IMG/VR virus record: IMGVR_UViG_3300050033_000118
Location: 1-44,935 of that record
Length of the DNA stretch: 44,935 nt
DNA from: a virus
Reading direction: 5' to 3' (one strand)
Shown here: positions 33,328-41,045 of the stretch, in pieces
How the letters are laid out: each line of letters opens with the position of its first letter
Numbering within the stretch: position 1 is the first letter of the stretch
Position numbers and translations under genes: made by a program
The notes under the pieces: model-generated
Database searches by the model: none
Told to the model about the DNA's origin: nothing
The model's input: only the letters and a program-made list of their open reading frames with translations

Positions 33328-33744
33328 TTAGGGATGTTGCGTTGTAATCACTACGTTCGTCACGGCAGCCACAGAAGCCGCCTGAGGAGTAAATATAGCC
33401 GTGCATGTTACGTTTGTCATCAATACCTGCACGATTGGGTTAGTCGCTGCATTCAGGTTTGTAAATGTCCCGTACTGAGGCGTAATCGTAATTGCAACAG
33501 TTCCGTTAGTCGCGCTTGCTACAACTTGCCGCGTGATCGTAAGCGTCGCGTTCGTTATCCCGATGGTTGACGCAGTGTTGAGCTGGCTGGCCGTTGCCGT
33601 CACCCTGGTTCCTTGGATGGACCAGATACATCCTTTGTCAAAATTCACGGTCCCGGAATAATTATAGTCGCCAGGATATGTAATGGCCATCAGCGGCAAG
33701 GCACACAGAACAAGAGCGGCGGCAGAAATTAAAAAGCGTTTCAT
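33328..33744 (-). CDS. Head-fibre or decoration-like protein with signal peptide (138 aa)
   Basis: The start at 33744 gives a classic signal peptide (MKRFLISAAALVLCALPLMA) and lies 2 bases past the upstream stop; a form four residues longer is possible. The mature part begins YPGDYNYSGTVNFDKG and contains GTRVTATASQLNTAS, which matches the V-TATA-x-LN stretch common in phage head-fibre and capsid-decoration proteins. The rest is a beta-rich Thr/Asn domain. It lies in the head cluster, which makes a Sec signal peptide surprising. Confidence 0.7.
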   Translation of the reverse strand: MKRFLISAAALVLCALPLMAITYPGDYNYSGTVNFDKGCIWSIQGTRVTATASQLNTASTIGITNATLTITRQVVASATNGTVAITITPQYGTFTNLNAATNPIVQVLMTNVTCTAIFTPQAASVAAVTNVVITTQHP

Positions 33745-33746
33745 GG

Positions 33747-34016
33747 TTATTCCCATTCTTTTGGTTCGTTTGAGATCATTTCACGAGCAATACGTTGCGA
33801 TTGAGTAACAAATTTTAGCCCTGCTATAAATCCTACAGCATACCGAAAATCACGCTTGCAATCAACGCAATCAATATGCGGGCTTTCTTCCAAGTCCTGC
33901 CTGCGTTTTTTTACCTCCTCTTCCAGTAATTTTATTAACGCCGCACCGGCACCGACTTCATTCAGTTTGGCCAGCGCAATAATCTCGTCGTCGTTAAGTT
34001 GCGGCTTTAGTTTCAC
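33747..34016 (-). CDS. Small helical protein after a strong promoter (89 aa)
   Basis: The GTG at 34016 is chosen because GAGGAG lies 10 bases upstream and the promoter at 34041-34069 would place the transcript start near 34034, leaving no room for the longer TTG form. The protein is helical with one C-x2-C pair (HIDCVDCKRDF) and a short hydrophobic helix (YAVGFIAGLKFV). It is the first gene of a probable transcript leading to head genes. No family recognised. Confidence 0.6.
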   Translation of the reverse strand: MKLKPQLNDDEIIALAKLNEVGAGAALIKLLEEEVKKRRQDLEESPHIDCVDCKRDFRYAVGFIAGLKFVTQSQRIAREMISNEPKEWE

Positions 34017-34040
34017 TATAATCTGGCTCCTCAATTTCGC

Positions 34041-34069
34041 CTAATACCATTTTGTAGCTCCAATGTCAA
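34041..34069 (-). promoter_or_regulatory. Strong sigma70-like promoter for the head operon
   Basis: TTGACA and TATTAG are separated by 17 bases on the minus strand. The sequence around the -10, GGTATTAGGCGAA, is identical to that of the promoter at 36767. It overlaps the last codons of the GIY-YIG gene, so head genes downstream need not depend on read-through. Confidence 0.75.
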
Positions 34070-34686
34070 GCGTTATTTTTACATCTAAGTTTTGCGGCTA
34101 CACGCATTCTTTGTCGCGATTCTTCGGAACGATGCTGGCCTCTAAGTGCATCGGCTCTTTTCTTCTTCGTTTCGTCAGATTGATGCCTACCTCGTAGCCA
34201 TAGTTTAGGCTTTCCTCTATGACCTTCTGCTATTTTGCGTCGTGCTTCCTCGGACTGATGCCTACCCTTCATTGGAGATGGTCTGCCCATAAGGGCGACA
34301 GAAAGTTTGAGACGTGATTCCGCCGAAGGAGATTTGCCTTTGTGTGATAAAGATGACTTGCGCCTCGTTTCTTCTGATGGATGATGCCCGATATTTCCAC
34401 CCATTCTTAGATTGTAACCAAACTCCGGTTGATCGCTTTTATAATGAATAATCCAAAGACGTTCCTGAATATCCAATAGTCCTTCTTGCGTTTCCTCTAA
34501 AACACGAAACTCAAGATTGTCTTCTCCATATTTATGGAACGCAGCTTGCAGATGAGCATTGACGTGATTGTTGCCTCTTAATTTAGAAAGATGTCCACGC
34601 TTTCGCACACCAATATCCACGCTCTGCCCGATATACCACTTGCCGTTGGTAGTATTCTTAAATCCGTATATACCACAAATGCTCAT
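34066..34686 (-). CDS. GIY-YIG homing endonuclease with NUMOD3-like repeats (206 aa)
   Basis: The catalytic GIY-YIG domain (about 1-95) shows GIYGFKN at the start, KWYIGQS, a conserved arginine (VRKRGH) and the metal-binding glutamate region (DIQERLWIIHY). Residues 100-200 contain four or more NUMOD3-like DNA-binding repeats of the form HQSEEARRKIAEGHRGK. This is a freestanding homing endonuclease of the Seg type. It begins in an overlap with the portal gene and ends at the head promoter, so it sits at a junction between two conserved blocks. Confidence 0.92.
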   Translation of the reverse strand: MSICGIYGFKNTTNGKWYIGQSVDIGVRKRGHLSKLRGNNHVNAHLQAAFHKYGEDNLEFRVLEETQEGLLDIQERLWIIHYKSDQPEFGYNLRMGGNIGHHPSEETRRKSSLSHKGKSPSAESRLKLSVALMGRPSPMKGRHQSEEARRKIAEGHRGKPKLWLRGRHQSDETKKKRADALRGQHRSEESRQRMRVAAKLRCKNNA

Positions 34687-36716
34687 TGTTCCTTTGCAGC
34701 AGAAGCAGGGTGTGACTTGGTTTCCATAGCGTGAATAGTTTTTGCCCTTTCAATCTTTAGAGCATCATCTTTATGGCCTATGCTGGCCGCAGATAGTTGA
34801 GCTTGAGCTTCCGCCCTATCAGCCTCAGCAGAAAACTTTTTGGTTTGAGCTTCGCGCAAGGGATCGGGAGGAGCGGACGCGGCCTGCTGTGCTTCCGCCA
34901 TCTTTTCAGCATCGCTTTTAAGAATTTGCTCAGGATCCATATCAAGAGCTTTAGCCAGTTCATCAACAAAAAAGTGCAACTTACATTCCTTCATCAATTC
35001 AGGACTTGAAAGTATCATCGTAAGCATCTGTTGCAGACGGGCAATACGTTCTACTCTGTCCTGAAACGAACTGAACCCCAACGCTTTTACTATGTAGCTT
35101 CCTTTTCCGGTTTTCTGTTCCGGGTCCAACATGTTGTAGGAATAAAATTTTTCGACCATAGGCTCGATCAAGCCTTCATCAAAGTTTCGAATGACAGAAC
35201 CGATATATTTTCCAGCCTGTTCGACTTGTTGCGCAGCTATGAACGCACGCATAGCGGGCTGTTTCACGTCTTGCCCTTGCACGATTTTTGGTATGAGCGT
35301 GTCAGAATCGCATTCCTTTTCCATCAACTCAATCAGTGTAATCAAACTCTGCCCCACATCCGGTATCACAATCGGCATAACCGCTTTACGTGCATCGTCA
35401 CAGTCCTCGGAAATCTCCAGCACCATGCCGGTCTTGGTCTCCTTGAAGTCTTGTTCCATGAATCGGCGCTTGACTGCGAGTATCACGTTAGCCGAAAGTT
35501 TCTTGTTGTCTTCAAATGCTCGGACTGCTCCATTCAAAACAAACTGGCTATTGGCCGCATTATCGGCTACCCCGATGGCACCAAGATCGTCAAGGGAGTC
35601 TTCCCACACACCACGGCGGAATGGTCGCTCCTTGGCATCGGTTCGGGCATAACGCACCACTTCGTCGCCGGCCACACACACCATGCACTCGACTTCGTTG
35701 CCTTCGTCATTCGTTGCATCGTAAGCCACGGCCGGCACGTCCTCTCCCTTGAATAGTTCTTCCTCAAATGCCTCGGCAGTCTCACGCGGCACACGTCCCC
35801 AAAACTCAAGATAGAGCAAGGTGTTCTGCCGGTTCTTCACATACCGCAAGGCCGGTGGAAGGCTTAGAGGATCCTGTTCGGGTTGGTCCGCGCTTGTGCC
35901 ACTACGCTGTGCCAAGGACAGGGCGTTATCAATCTTCTCATTCAGATATAACGGCCTATCCTTTTTCTGCCTGAGCCAGAATGGCGCAACTAACTGGCGG
36001 TGGATACAACCGGCAGAGGCTTGGAGATCGTCGTTCTCGAGGTCACGGAAAAAATCCCACAGGCTTACATATTCCCAACCGGGTTGTAATCCTTGCTCAA
36101 GAATGGGATCGAAAGTCTTGTATTGCTCAGGAGCACCAGGAACCGCGACGCTTGACTGCCACCGCTGGCGCTCGATGTTAATGACGACCTGCTTGGCAAT
36201 GGTCTCGCCATACTTGGCCGCGCACAGGACGTTCCGCATTAGCGACCGGTTGGCGTTACAATCCAGAAGCTGTTGTTCTATCAACTTCCGCATGTCTTCA
36301 ATGTCTTTCTTCTCCTGCTCGGCATCCTGGAGTTGCATCTGACTTTGACGCACATCATCCCACGGGGAAGGTTTCAGCATGAAGGGAATCTTGGACCCGG
36401 CCAACTGCATATCAATCACAAGCGAGTAGGCCGACATGATCTTCTGCTTGGTGATGTTGATGAAGGTGTTGGATCGCCAGCCTTTGCCTTCGCCGGACTT
36501 CCAGTTGCCACGGCCTACGCGGCGGGCGCCGACGTTATCGTACTCGCGGCCACCTTCGCCTTTATAATTTGCGTCCCAGAATTGCTCGCTGGAACCGCGA
36601 AACGCGCTATCATTCTCATTCCACTTATCCTGTAATGGCCTTCTATTCTCCTGCCACTGTTGGTAGGTCTTTATCACGAAATCGCTCAAACCGTTCCGGC
36701 CGCTTGGGCTTGCCAT
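34683..36716 (-). CDS. Portal protein, podovirus (P22-like) type
   Basis: A 677-residue protein with the features of portals of short-tailed phages: an N-terminal helical region with Y-x2-W-x-ENRRPLQDKWNEN, a central part with YVSLWDFFRDLEND, and a C-terminal stretch QVEQAGKYIGSVIRNFDEGLIEPMVEKFYSYNM that matches the stem-crown helices. A charged Ala/Gln-rich tail follows. It would form the dodecameric ring for DNA passage. It lies between TerL and scaffold as usual, after its own promoter. Confidence 0.85.
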   Translation of the reverse strand: MASPSGRNGLSDFVIKTYQQWQENRRPLQDKWNENDSAFRGSSEQFWDANYKGEGGREYDNVGARRVGRGNWKSGEGKGWRSNTFINITKQKIMSAYSLVIDMQLAGSKIPFMLKPSPWDDVRQSQMQLQDAEQEKKDIEDMRKLIEQQLLDCNANRSLMRNVLCAAKYGETIAKQVVINIERQRWQSSVAVPGAPEQYKTFDPILEQGLQPGWEYVSLWDFFRDLENDDLQASAGCIHRQLVAPFWLRQKKDRPLYLNEKIDNALSLAQRSGTSADQPEQDPLSLPPALRYVKNRQNTLLYLEFWGRVPRETAEAFEEELFKGEDVPAVAYDATNDEGNEVECMVCVAGDEVVRYARTDAKERPFRRGVWEDSLDDLGAIGVADNAANSQFVLNGAVRAFEDNKKLSANVILAVKRRFMEQDFKETKTGMVLEISEDCDDARKAVMPIVIPDVGQSLITLIELMEKECDSDTLIPKIVQGQDVKQPAMRAFIAAQQVEQAGKYIGSVIRNFDEGLIEPMVEKFYSYNMLDPEQKTGKGSYIVKALGFSSFQDRVERIARLQQMLTMILSSPELMKECKLHFFVDELAKALDMDPEQILKSDAEKMAEAQQAASAPPDPLREAQTKKFSAEADRAEAQAQLSAASIGHKDDALKIERAKTIHAMETKSHPASAAKEQ

Positions 36717-36766
36717 GATTACCCCCGATCAGTTCTGTAGGCACAATTTTACTCTTACAACTTCGC

Positions 36767-36795
36767 CTAATACCAAAAAAACAAGCACTTGTCAA
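36767..36795 (-). promoter_or_regulatory. Strong sigma70-like promoter for the portal gene
   Basis: TTGACA, 17 bases, TATTAG on the minus strand, about 50 bases upstream of the portal ATG. The -10 surroundings (GGTATTAGGCGAA) repeat those at 34041. It overlaps the last codons of the 87-aa gene. Confidence 0.75.
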
Positions 36796-37055
36796 GAACC
36801 AATTTTATTACCACGCCGCTCAACATAATCAACAAGCATACGCAACTGATTGTTTTTAACATCAGAGCTCATCCTGTTATACCGCTTGTACAACCTTCCC
36901 GCAAACACATGCTGTCCCGGCGTCCGCCTCTCCATCGAATAAACATTCTTGCAAAACGCCTTCTCGTACGGCGTCATGTCCTTCCAGTGATGGCGCACGA
37001 GCCAGTCCAGTTTGCGGCTGGTAGGATGGAAGCGAGTTGCAAAGGGATCGCTCAT
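36792..37055 (-). CDS. Small basic protein (87 aa)
   Basis: The ATG at 37055 has GAGG upstream and is preferred over a GTG two codons earlier. The protein is helical and basic, with FHPTSRKLDWLVRHHW, MTPYEKAFCKNVYSM and NRMSSDVKNNQLRMLVDYV. A nucleic-acid-binding role is possible from charge. It precedes the portal promoter and follows a run of zinc-ribbon proteins. No family recognised. Confidence 0.7.
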   Translation of the reverse strand: MSDPFATRFHPTSRKLDWLVRHHWKDMTPYEKAFCKNVYSMERRTPGQHVFAGRLYKRYNRMSSDVKNNQLRMLVDYVERRGNKIGS

Positions 37056-37062
37056 TGACACC

Positions 37063-37269
37063 TCAATAGTAATCGCAATGAAGTTTATGCCCGCACTTAG
37101 GACAATGGCACCCGCCAGTATCCACGGGCTCGTTAAGAAACTTCAGCCACTTCTTTAACTGCTTGCGGGTTGGAACACATACGATCTGACTATCTGGTTT
37201 GCGTTCCAGTCCGAGAGTTTGTTTGGGAGATACCATTTCTGATATACTGGTTTTAGACTTACGCTTCAT
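37063..37269 (-). CDS. Small zinc-ribbon protein (68 aa)
   Basis: The ATG at 37269 has a GAGGTTG ribosome site; longer frames run back into the upstream gene. The body is basic (MKRKSKTSIS, TRKQLKKWLKFLNEP) and the end is a compact cysteine knuckle, CHCPKCGHKLHC. The product looks like a nucleic-acid-binding or protein-binding zinc mini-protein. The function is unknown. Confidence 0.65.
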   Translation of the reverse strand: MKRKSKTSISEMVSPKQTLGLERKPDSQIVCVPTRKQLKKWLKFLNEPVDTGGCHCPKCGHKLHCDYY

Positions 37270-37276
37270 GACAACC

Positions 37277-37594
37277 TCACTTCTTTGGCGGCTCGTTGAT
37301 AATCTTCTGCGCCTCTTCCTCAAGCACTCCCCCAATGACCTTGTGTATGGCATTCTGCTGTTGGGAGACTTCGCGCTGACTGACGATTTGTTTCTCGATG
37401 CCTTCAATATCGCCCATCTTATCGGCCGTCCGGTATCCGCACGGGCACGACACGATTACCACCCATGTTTTGAAGTTGATCTCGGCGCCTATCTTGTCGC
37501 CCAGGCACTTCGGACACTTGGCTCCCTTGGCAAATATCGCCGCGGCTATCATGTGCGCTATGGACTGTTTCTCGGCGGGCGTCAGTGTGAGCAT
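37277..37594 (-). CDS. Zinc-finger protein between terminase and portal (105 aa)
   Basis: The N-terminal helix (TPAEKQSIAHMIAAAIFAKG) leads into CPKC, then after a strand CPCGYR, a C4-type zinc ribbon. The C-terminal third is a helix rich in Glu, Gln and Lys. It overlaps the previous gene by 13 bases. Small zinc proteins in packaging operons may help head or terminase assembly, but no specific role is known here. Confidence 0.7.
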   Translation of the reverse strand: MLTLTPAEKQSIAHMIAAAIFAKGAKCPKCLGDKIGAEINFKTWVVIVSCPCGYRTADKMGDIEGIEKQIVSQREVSQQQNAIHKVIGGVLEEEAQKIINEPPKK

Positions 37595-37977
37595 GGTTTT
37601 TTTTCCTTTGGTTTAACCCTCAACGCATCCGGCATCTCGTTTATCCACTTGAACGGGTTGGGCTCATCGCGCCAGCCGATCTCGACGCCGACGGAGTTGA
37701 GCAGACGGACTTGTAGCATCTTGCCTATGGCATAAGCACTGGCAAGATCAGCGACGTTAGACAAAGACTTATGCCACTTCGGTTTCTTCCTTGCCCATCG
37801 TTTCGCTACCTTGGCAAACTTCCTCGCCGCCTGCCTGGTCCACTGTCGCTTGCGATACACACGCTTCGGTTTCATGTCTTTCCCTTTCACAACGTAAAAC
37901 GACTCAATACGCCCGATCCGTCCTATATGTCCAAATCCTGCGCCCTTATATGATCCCATTGGAGAAAACTTACTCAT
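37582..37977 (-). CDS. Basic hypothetical protein (131 aa)
   Basis: The start at 37977 overlaps the upstream stop (ATGA) and follows GAGAGGA; a longer frame lies inside the upstream gene. The N-terminus is Gly-rich (YKGAGFGHIGRIGRI). The middle is strongly basic and helical (KPKRVYRKRQWTRQAARKFAKVAKRWARKKPKWHK), suggesting nucleic-acid contact. The end is a mixed domain with a Trp-Lys-Asn pattern. No family recognised. Confidence 0.65.
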   Translation of the reverse strand: MSKFSPMGSYKGAGFGHIGRIGRIESFYVVKGKDMKPKRVYRKRQWTRQAARKFAKVAKRWARKKPKWHKSLSNVADLASAYAIGKMLQVRLLNSVGVEIGWRDEPNPFKWINEMPDALRVKPKEKKPCSH

Positions 37978-38606
37978 GTCCTCTCTCTCCATGGCCACCG
38001 TTCCATCGCCACCAGCGCACACGTCAGCGCATACACGGCCGGGTATAGCGCCAACTCCACGGAGCCCAACGCGCCCTGGCATTGACGGGCTTGATCCTTT
38101 ATCGCTGCTGACGATTGCTTGAGCCGTTTGGTGTTAATCAGACTCCAAAATACCGGCAACACCTGGTCGTCAGATTGCCAGGGAATCTCGATAAACGCCG
38201 GTTTGGGAGACACCATCTCCGACCTCAAGACCTGCATCAAGTATGTTCTGTGGACAAGTTCCGGAGCATTGTAATAAAAGTAATGGCAAAAATATCGCGC
38301 CCAACAGTTGTTTAACCAGTTGGCAATCCCCTCAAACGTCATGCGCCCATTCTCCAATATCGGATCAATGCACCGAAACTCTATGTCCTCAAACACGGTA
38401 TAACACTTCGTTTGCAGATTAAACCCGACCATGACGGCGTGACCGATGGCAATCCCGCCGGCGCCGGTCCTCGGGACCACTGGCCAGCATATTCCACCGC
38501 GCAGGTAATATTCCCCCGTCAGCGGGTTAGAGTCGTCGTTGTCAAAGCGCAGGTTTGATGTCTTGCGCTCCGCGTCATACGTTGATTGTGTCGGTGCTTC
38601 AATCAT
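37974..38606 (-). CDS. Unknown protein downstream of TerL (210 aa)
   Basis: It starts in an ATGA overlap with TerL and ends in an overlap with the next gene. The N-terminal half is beta-rich (GGICWPVVPRTGAGGIAIGHAVMVGFNL). The middle is aromatic (NNCWARYFCHYFYYNAPELVHRTYLMQVLR) and the C-terminal part is helical with a hydrophobic stretch (LALYPAVYALTCALVAM). No catalytic motif is recognised. It is not a typical procapsid protein by sequence. Confidence 0.65.
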   Translation of the reverse strand: MIEAPTQSTYDAERKTSNLRFDNDDSNPLTGEYYLRGGICWPVVPRTGAGGIAIGHAVMVGFNLQTKCYTVFEDIEFRCIDPILENGRMTFEGIANWLNNCWARYFCHYFYYNAPELVHRTYLMQVLRSEMVSPKPAFIEIPWQSDDQVLPVFWSLINTKRLKQSSAAIKDQARQCQGALGSVELALYPAVYALTCALVAMERWPWRERT

Positions 38607-40000
38607 ATTTCACTATCCTCCAGCGTACCAACCTTTACCGGAGACGGTCCGGACACCGACGCGCCGATGGGACGTGCCATCACCGCGTGACAAACGGAAT
38701 CAACCGCGTGGTCCTCAAGACGACTATCAATTTCCTCGGTGTCATGCGGATCCACTTGCATGAGTTGAACGGTCCGGATGAAGTCGCTACAGGAGTTATA
38801 CACGACGAACATGGGCATCTGGCCGGCCGTTACCCGTAACCGTTGGTGTAATTGCCTGAATTTAAGCTTCCTGTTGGCATCCCCAGGCGCCATCTGTAAC
38901 CCCGCCTGAGCAAATACCTCGGCCGTGGACGGTCCTTGGCCACCCCCGCGGTAATCCGGCTTGCGGTTGAAGCAGGTCGGATCGCACAACCGCGTGATAA
39001 ACCGGCCGCTTATCCCCTCGCGCTTCTCGTGCGCCACTATCCGCTCGGCAATCTCGGCGTCAGTCTGGCGCAGGCCGACATCCATACCACCCGGCATGGC
39101 GCCGTAAAGCTCGGAAAACAGATACAGCCGGCCGTCCTGGTCCACCCAGAACCACTCCGCGGCGTAAGGCTTCCCAAAGCCCCAGTCAAAGGTCATATAA
39201 AGCGGCGCATTGGCCGGCACTGGCAACGGCTGAATGACATGGACCGCCGGGTTGAAGGCGAACGCCTGCTCGGTGAACACGTCCCAGCGGCCTTCCTTCC
39301 AAGCCAAGCGAAGAGGCTCGGGAAGGGTGTTAAGCATGTCCCAGTAGGACTTCGGCAGGCTCGGATTGTCGGAAGGCAGAGCCGGCACGAAGGCAAACTC
39401 CTTGGCTTCTGCCTGTAGTTCCGGCGGGAATATCCGGTCTATCCAGTAGGACTTCACCCACTGGTGCCCAATTCCGCCAGGATTGGACGTAGCGACGAAC
39501 CGCGGTGTCTTTATCCCTGGCCAGCGTAACGAGCCACGGAGCATGTTAAACGTGCTTAGCGGGTTTTTGGTTAACTCGTCCACGCCGATCATGGCAAACT
39601 CGGCAGACTGATATCGGCTGGCATCGTCCAAGTTACGGAGCGCCATAAACCCATGACCATCCCGAATATGAAAACCAAGACCCTCCGTCACAGACTTGCG
39701 AACCTCGCCAAGATCCCTCGGAAACTCCGCAACTATCTTGCTAATCTGCCGGTCCGTCAGGCTCACATAGTCTTCACAGAACAGCGCCACATGGACATTC
39801 TTCATATTTTCATTACCAGTATCAATCCATTCTTGCCGCGCCCGTAAAAGATATTCCAGCAAATACCAACGGATCCACCGGCTCTTCCCTGGTCCCCGCG
39901 ACCCACCAAATAGGGTGTATTTGTGGGTGTTAGCCGCGTCACACGCCTCCAACTGCTTAGGCCAATAATTAAATTTTACTTCAATTTTGCTTGTTTTCAT
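38603..40000 (-). CDS. terL: Terminase large subunit
   Basis: A 465-residue packaging ATPase and nuclease. Walker A is GGSRGPGKS (32-40), Walker B is AMIGVDE (ending D141 E142), and coupling motif TSNPGG is at 171-176. The nuclease domain shows the acidic positions FDWGFGKP (D272), the E-L-Y-G segment near 297, LCDPTC (D340) and DHAVDSVCHAV near the end. All key residues are present. It would cut concatemeric DNA and drive it through the portal. TerS lies upstream beyond a 237-base gap. Confidence 0.93.
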   Translation of the reverse strand: MKTSKIEVKFNYWPKQLEACDAANTHKYTLFGGSRGPGKSRWIRWYLLEYLLRARQEWIDTGNENMKNVHVALFCEDYVSLTDRQISKIVAEFPRDLGEVRKSVTEGLGFHIRDGHGFMALRNLDDASRYQSAEFAMIGVDELTKNPLSTFNMLRGSLRWPGIKTPRFVATSNPGGIGHQWVKSYWIDRIFPPELQAEAKEFAFVPALPSDNPSLPKSYWDMLNTLPEPLRLAWKEGRWDVFTEQAFAFNPAVHVIQPLPVPANAPLYMTFDWGFGKPYAAEWFWVDQDGRLYLFSELYGAMPGGMDVGLRQTDAEIAERIVAHEKREGISGRFITRLCDPTCFNRKPDYRGGGQGPSTAEVFAQAGLQMAPGDANRKLKFRQLHQRLRVTAGQMPMFVVYNSCSDFIRTVQLMQVDPHDTEEIDSRLEDHAVDSVCHAVMARPIGASVSGPSPVKVGTLEDSEI

Positions 40001-40237
40001 TGAAAAAGACTGTATTCCTTATAAAACAACTTGCTACAATGGACTACAACACGTCAAACCTTCGATTCCCTTGTCATGGTATTGCCAAATGCCAATAGGG
40101 CTGACGCCCCACCACTTTTTAAAACCATTGATTCCATTGACTCAAAACAGCATACCCATTTCATAGTGGACTCTTGGTTATATGGTGTTTTTATACTATA
40201 TTGATTTATAACTACTTACAAAAAATGAATGGGTAAC
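40001..40237 (-). other. 237-base gap between terS and terL
   Basis: An AT-rich stretch without a convincing gene. The longest minus frame is about 36 residues with no ribosome site. A weak promoter-like pair (TTGTAA and TATAGT, 15 bases apart) lies near the terS end. Short imperfect repeats (TTGGCATTTGGCA) and a small GGG/CCC stem are present. Most phages have terS and terL overlapping or adjacent, so the gap may be a lost gene, a regulatory leader or a packaging site. Confidence 0.4.
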
Positions 40238-40747
40238 TTAAGGCTTATTATGCGACGTATCACATTCTTCCGGAGCATCATGACTTTCGATCTGCTTTGG
40301 ATCCACAACATCAATCGCCTGCATTTTGTCGTCGCTGACCCGCGGTTGATCCCGAAGGATAATCACCAACTGGCGGTCCCCGGCGCCGGCGTCGTAGACT
40401 TTTTCGATCTTATTGTCGATATCAATAGCAGAAATCCTATCTCTAAACGTTGCTGAACCATCTTCTTTGACTTTTAGGTGTCCTTCGGCAATGTCTTCCA
40501 GTATCTCTCTCTTGCGTTTAATGGTGAACACGCAATCCTTTTTTGCTTCTGCCTGGATATCTTTAACCCTAGACGATAGTTTGTGAGCGAACCTTGATGC
40601 CTGCGAAGATAAGGAAGACGGTTTGAGAGGCTTGGAATGTGGATAAAGCGATAAATATACGGCAGTTTGAGATTCTCCTTTTGCCAGGCGCTGTGCCGCA
40701 ACTTCAAGCAAGAATTCGGTAGCCCGTTGTGGACCTGATTTTGGCAT
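40238..40747 (-). CDS. terS: Terminase small subunit
   Basis: A 169-residue protein. The N-terminal region has a helix-turn-helix-like arrangement (ATEFLLEVAAQRLAKGESQTAVYLSLYP, SSLSSQASRFAHKLSSRV). A central helical part follows with KREILEDIAEGHLKVKEDGSATFRDRISAIDIDNKI, which matches the oligomerisation segment of Terminase_2-type small subunits. The C-terminus is a short strand and an acidic tail. It would recognise the packaging site and hand DNA to TerL. AGGAG lies upstream of the ATG. The repeat cluster at 40875-41038 lies just ahead of it and is a candidate binding site. Confidence 0.8.
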   Translation of the reverse strand: MPKSGPQRATEFLLEVAAQRLAKGESQTAVYLSLYPHSKPLKPSSLSSQASRFAHKLSSRVKDIQAEAKKDCVFTIKRKREILEDIAEGHLKVKEDGSATFRDRISAIDIDNKIEKVYDAGAGDRQLVIILRDQPRVSDDKMQAIDVVDPKQIESHDAPEECDTSHNKP

Positions 40748-40786
40748 AATTACTCCTTTTTTTTATTACATATTTGGTATCACAAC

Positions 40787-40870
40787 CTATTCGGCTTTGA
40801 ACCGTTTGAGGAACTCATCCATCTTGCCGTTCAGCTTCCGCAGTTCCAGCACTGCAATTCGGCTTTGCAT
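40787..40870 (-). CDS. Possible tiny helical protein before terS (27 aa)
   Basis: The frame encodes MQSRIAVLELRKLNGKMDEF and continues to a basic helix end. Heptad-like spacing suggests one amphipathic helix. There is no Shine-Dalgarno site, and an in-frame GTG upstream would extend it into the CGTCCAC repeats. It could be a real peptide or the remnant end of a lost gene. Confidence 0.3.
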   Translation of the reverse strand: MQSRIAVLELRKLNGKMDEFLKRFKAE

Positions 40871-40874
40871 ATAT

Positions 40875-41038
40875 CGTCCACACCGTCCACGATCGTCCAC
40901 GCGGGGTCAAATGGACGGTGCCGTTTCGAGGTCGTCCACGCGTCCACACCCCTTTAGGGTGGACGTGGACGAACGGGCACGTTCCATGACTGGAAAAACA
41001 ACGAGATTTTTGATGGTAAAAAAGACAAATCGTGGACG
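40875..41038 (+). promoter_or_regulatory. Cluster of CGTCCAC/GTGGACG repeats (origin or packaging-site candidate)
   Basis: Eight perfect copies of a 7-base word in 164 bases: direct at 40875, 40884, 40894, 40933 and 40941, inverted at 40959, 40965 and 41032, plus one imperfect copy (ATGGACG) at 40911. Neighbouring copies are 6-10 bases apart in pairs or triplets. By chance about 0.02 copies would be expected. No coding frame with a ribosome site spans it. It lies between the replicative helicase and HNH genes and terS. Iteron-type origin or TerS-binding pac/cos-flanking site are the two main readings. Confidence 0.7.
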
Positions 41039-41045
41039 ATTTTGA

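Noticed and set aside
35031-35756. Plus-strand frame of 241 codons opposite the portal gene
   Set aside because: The portal frame is clearly conserved; the antisense frame has His/Phe-rich shadow composition.
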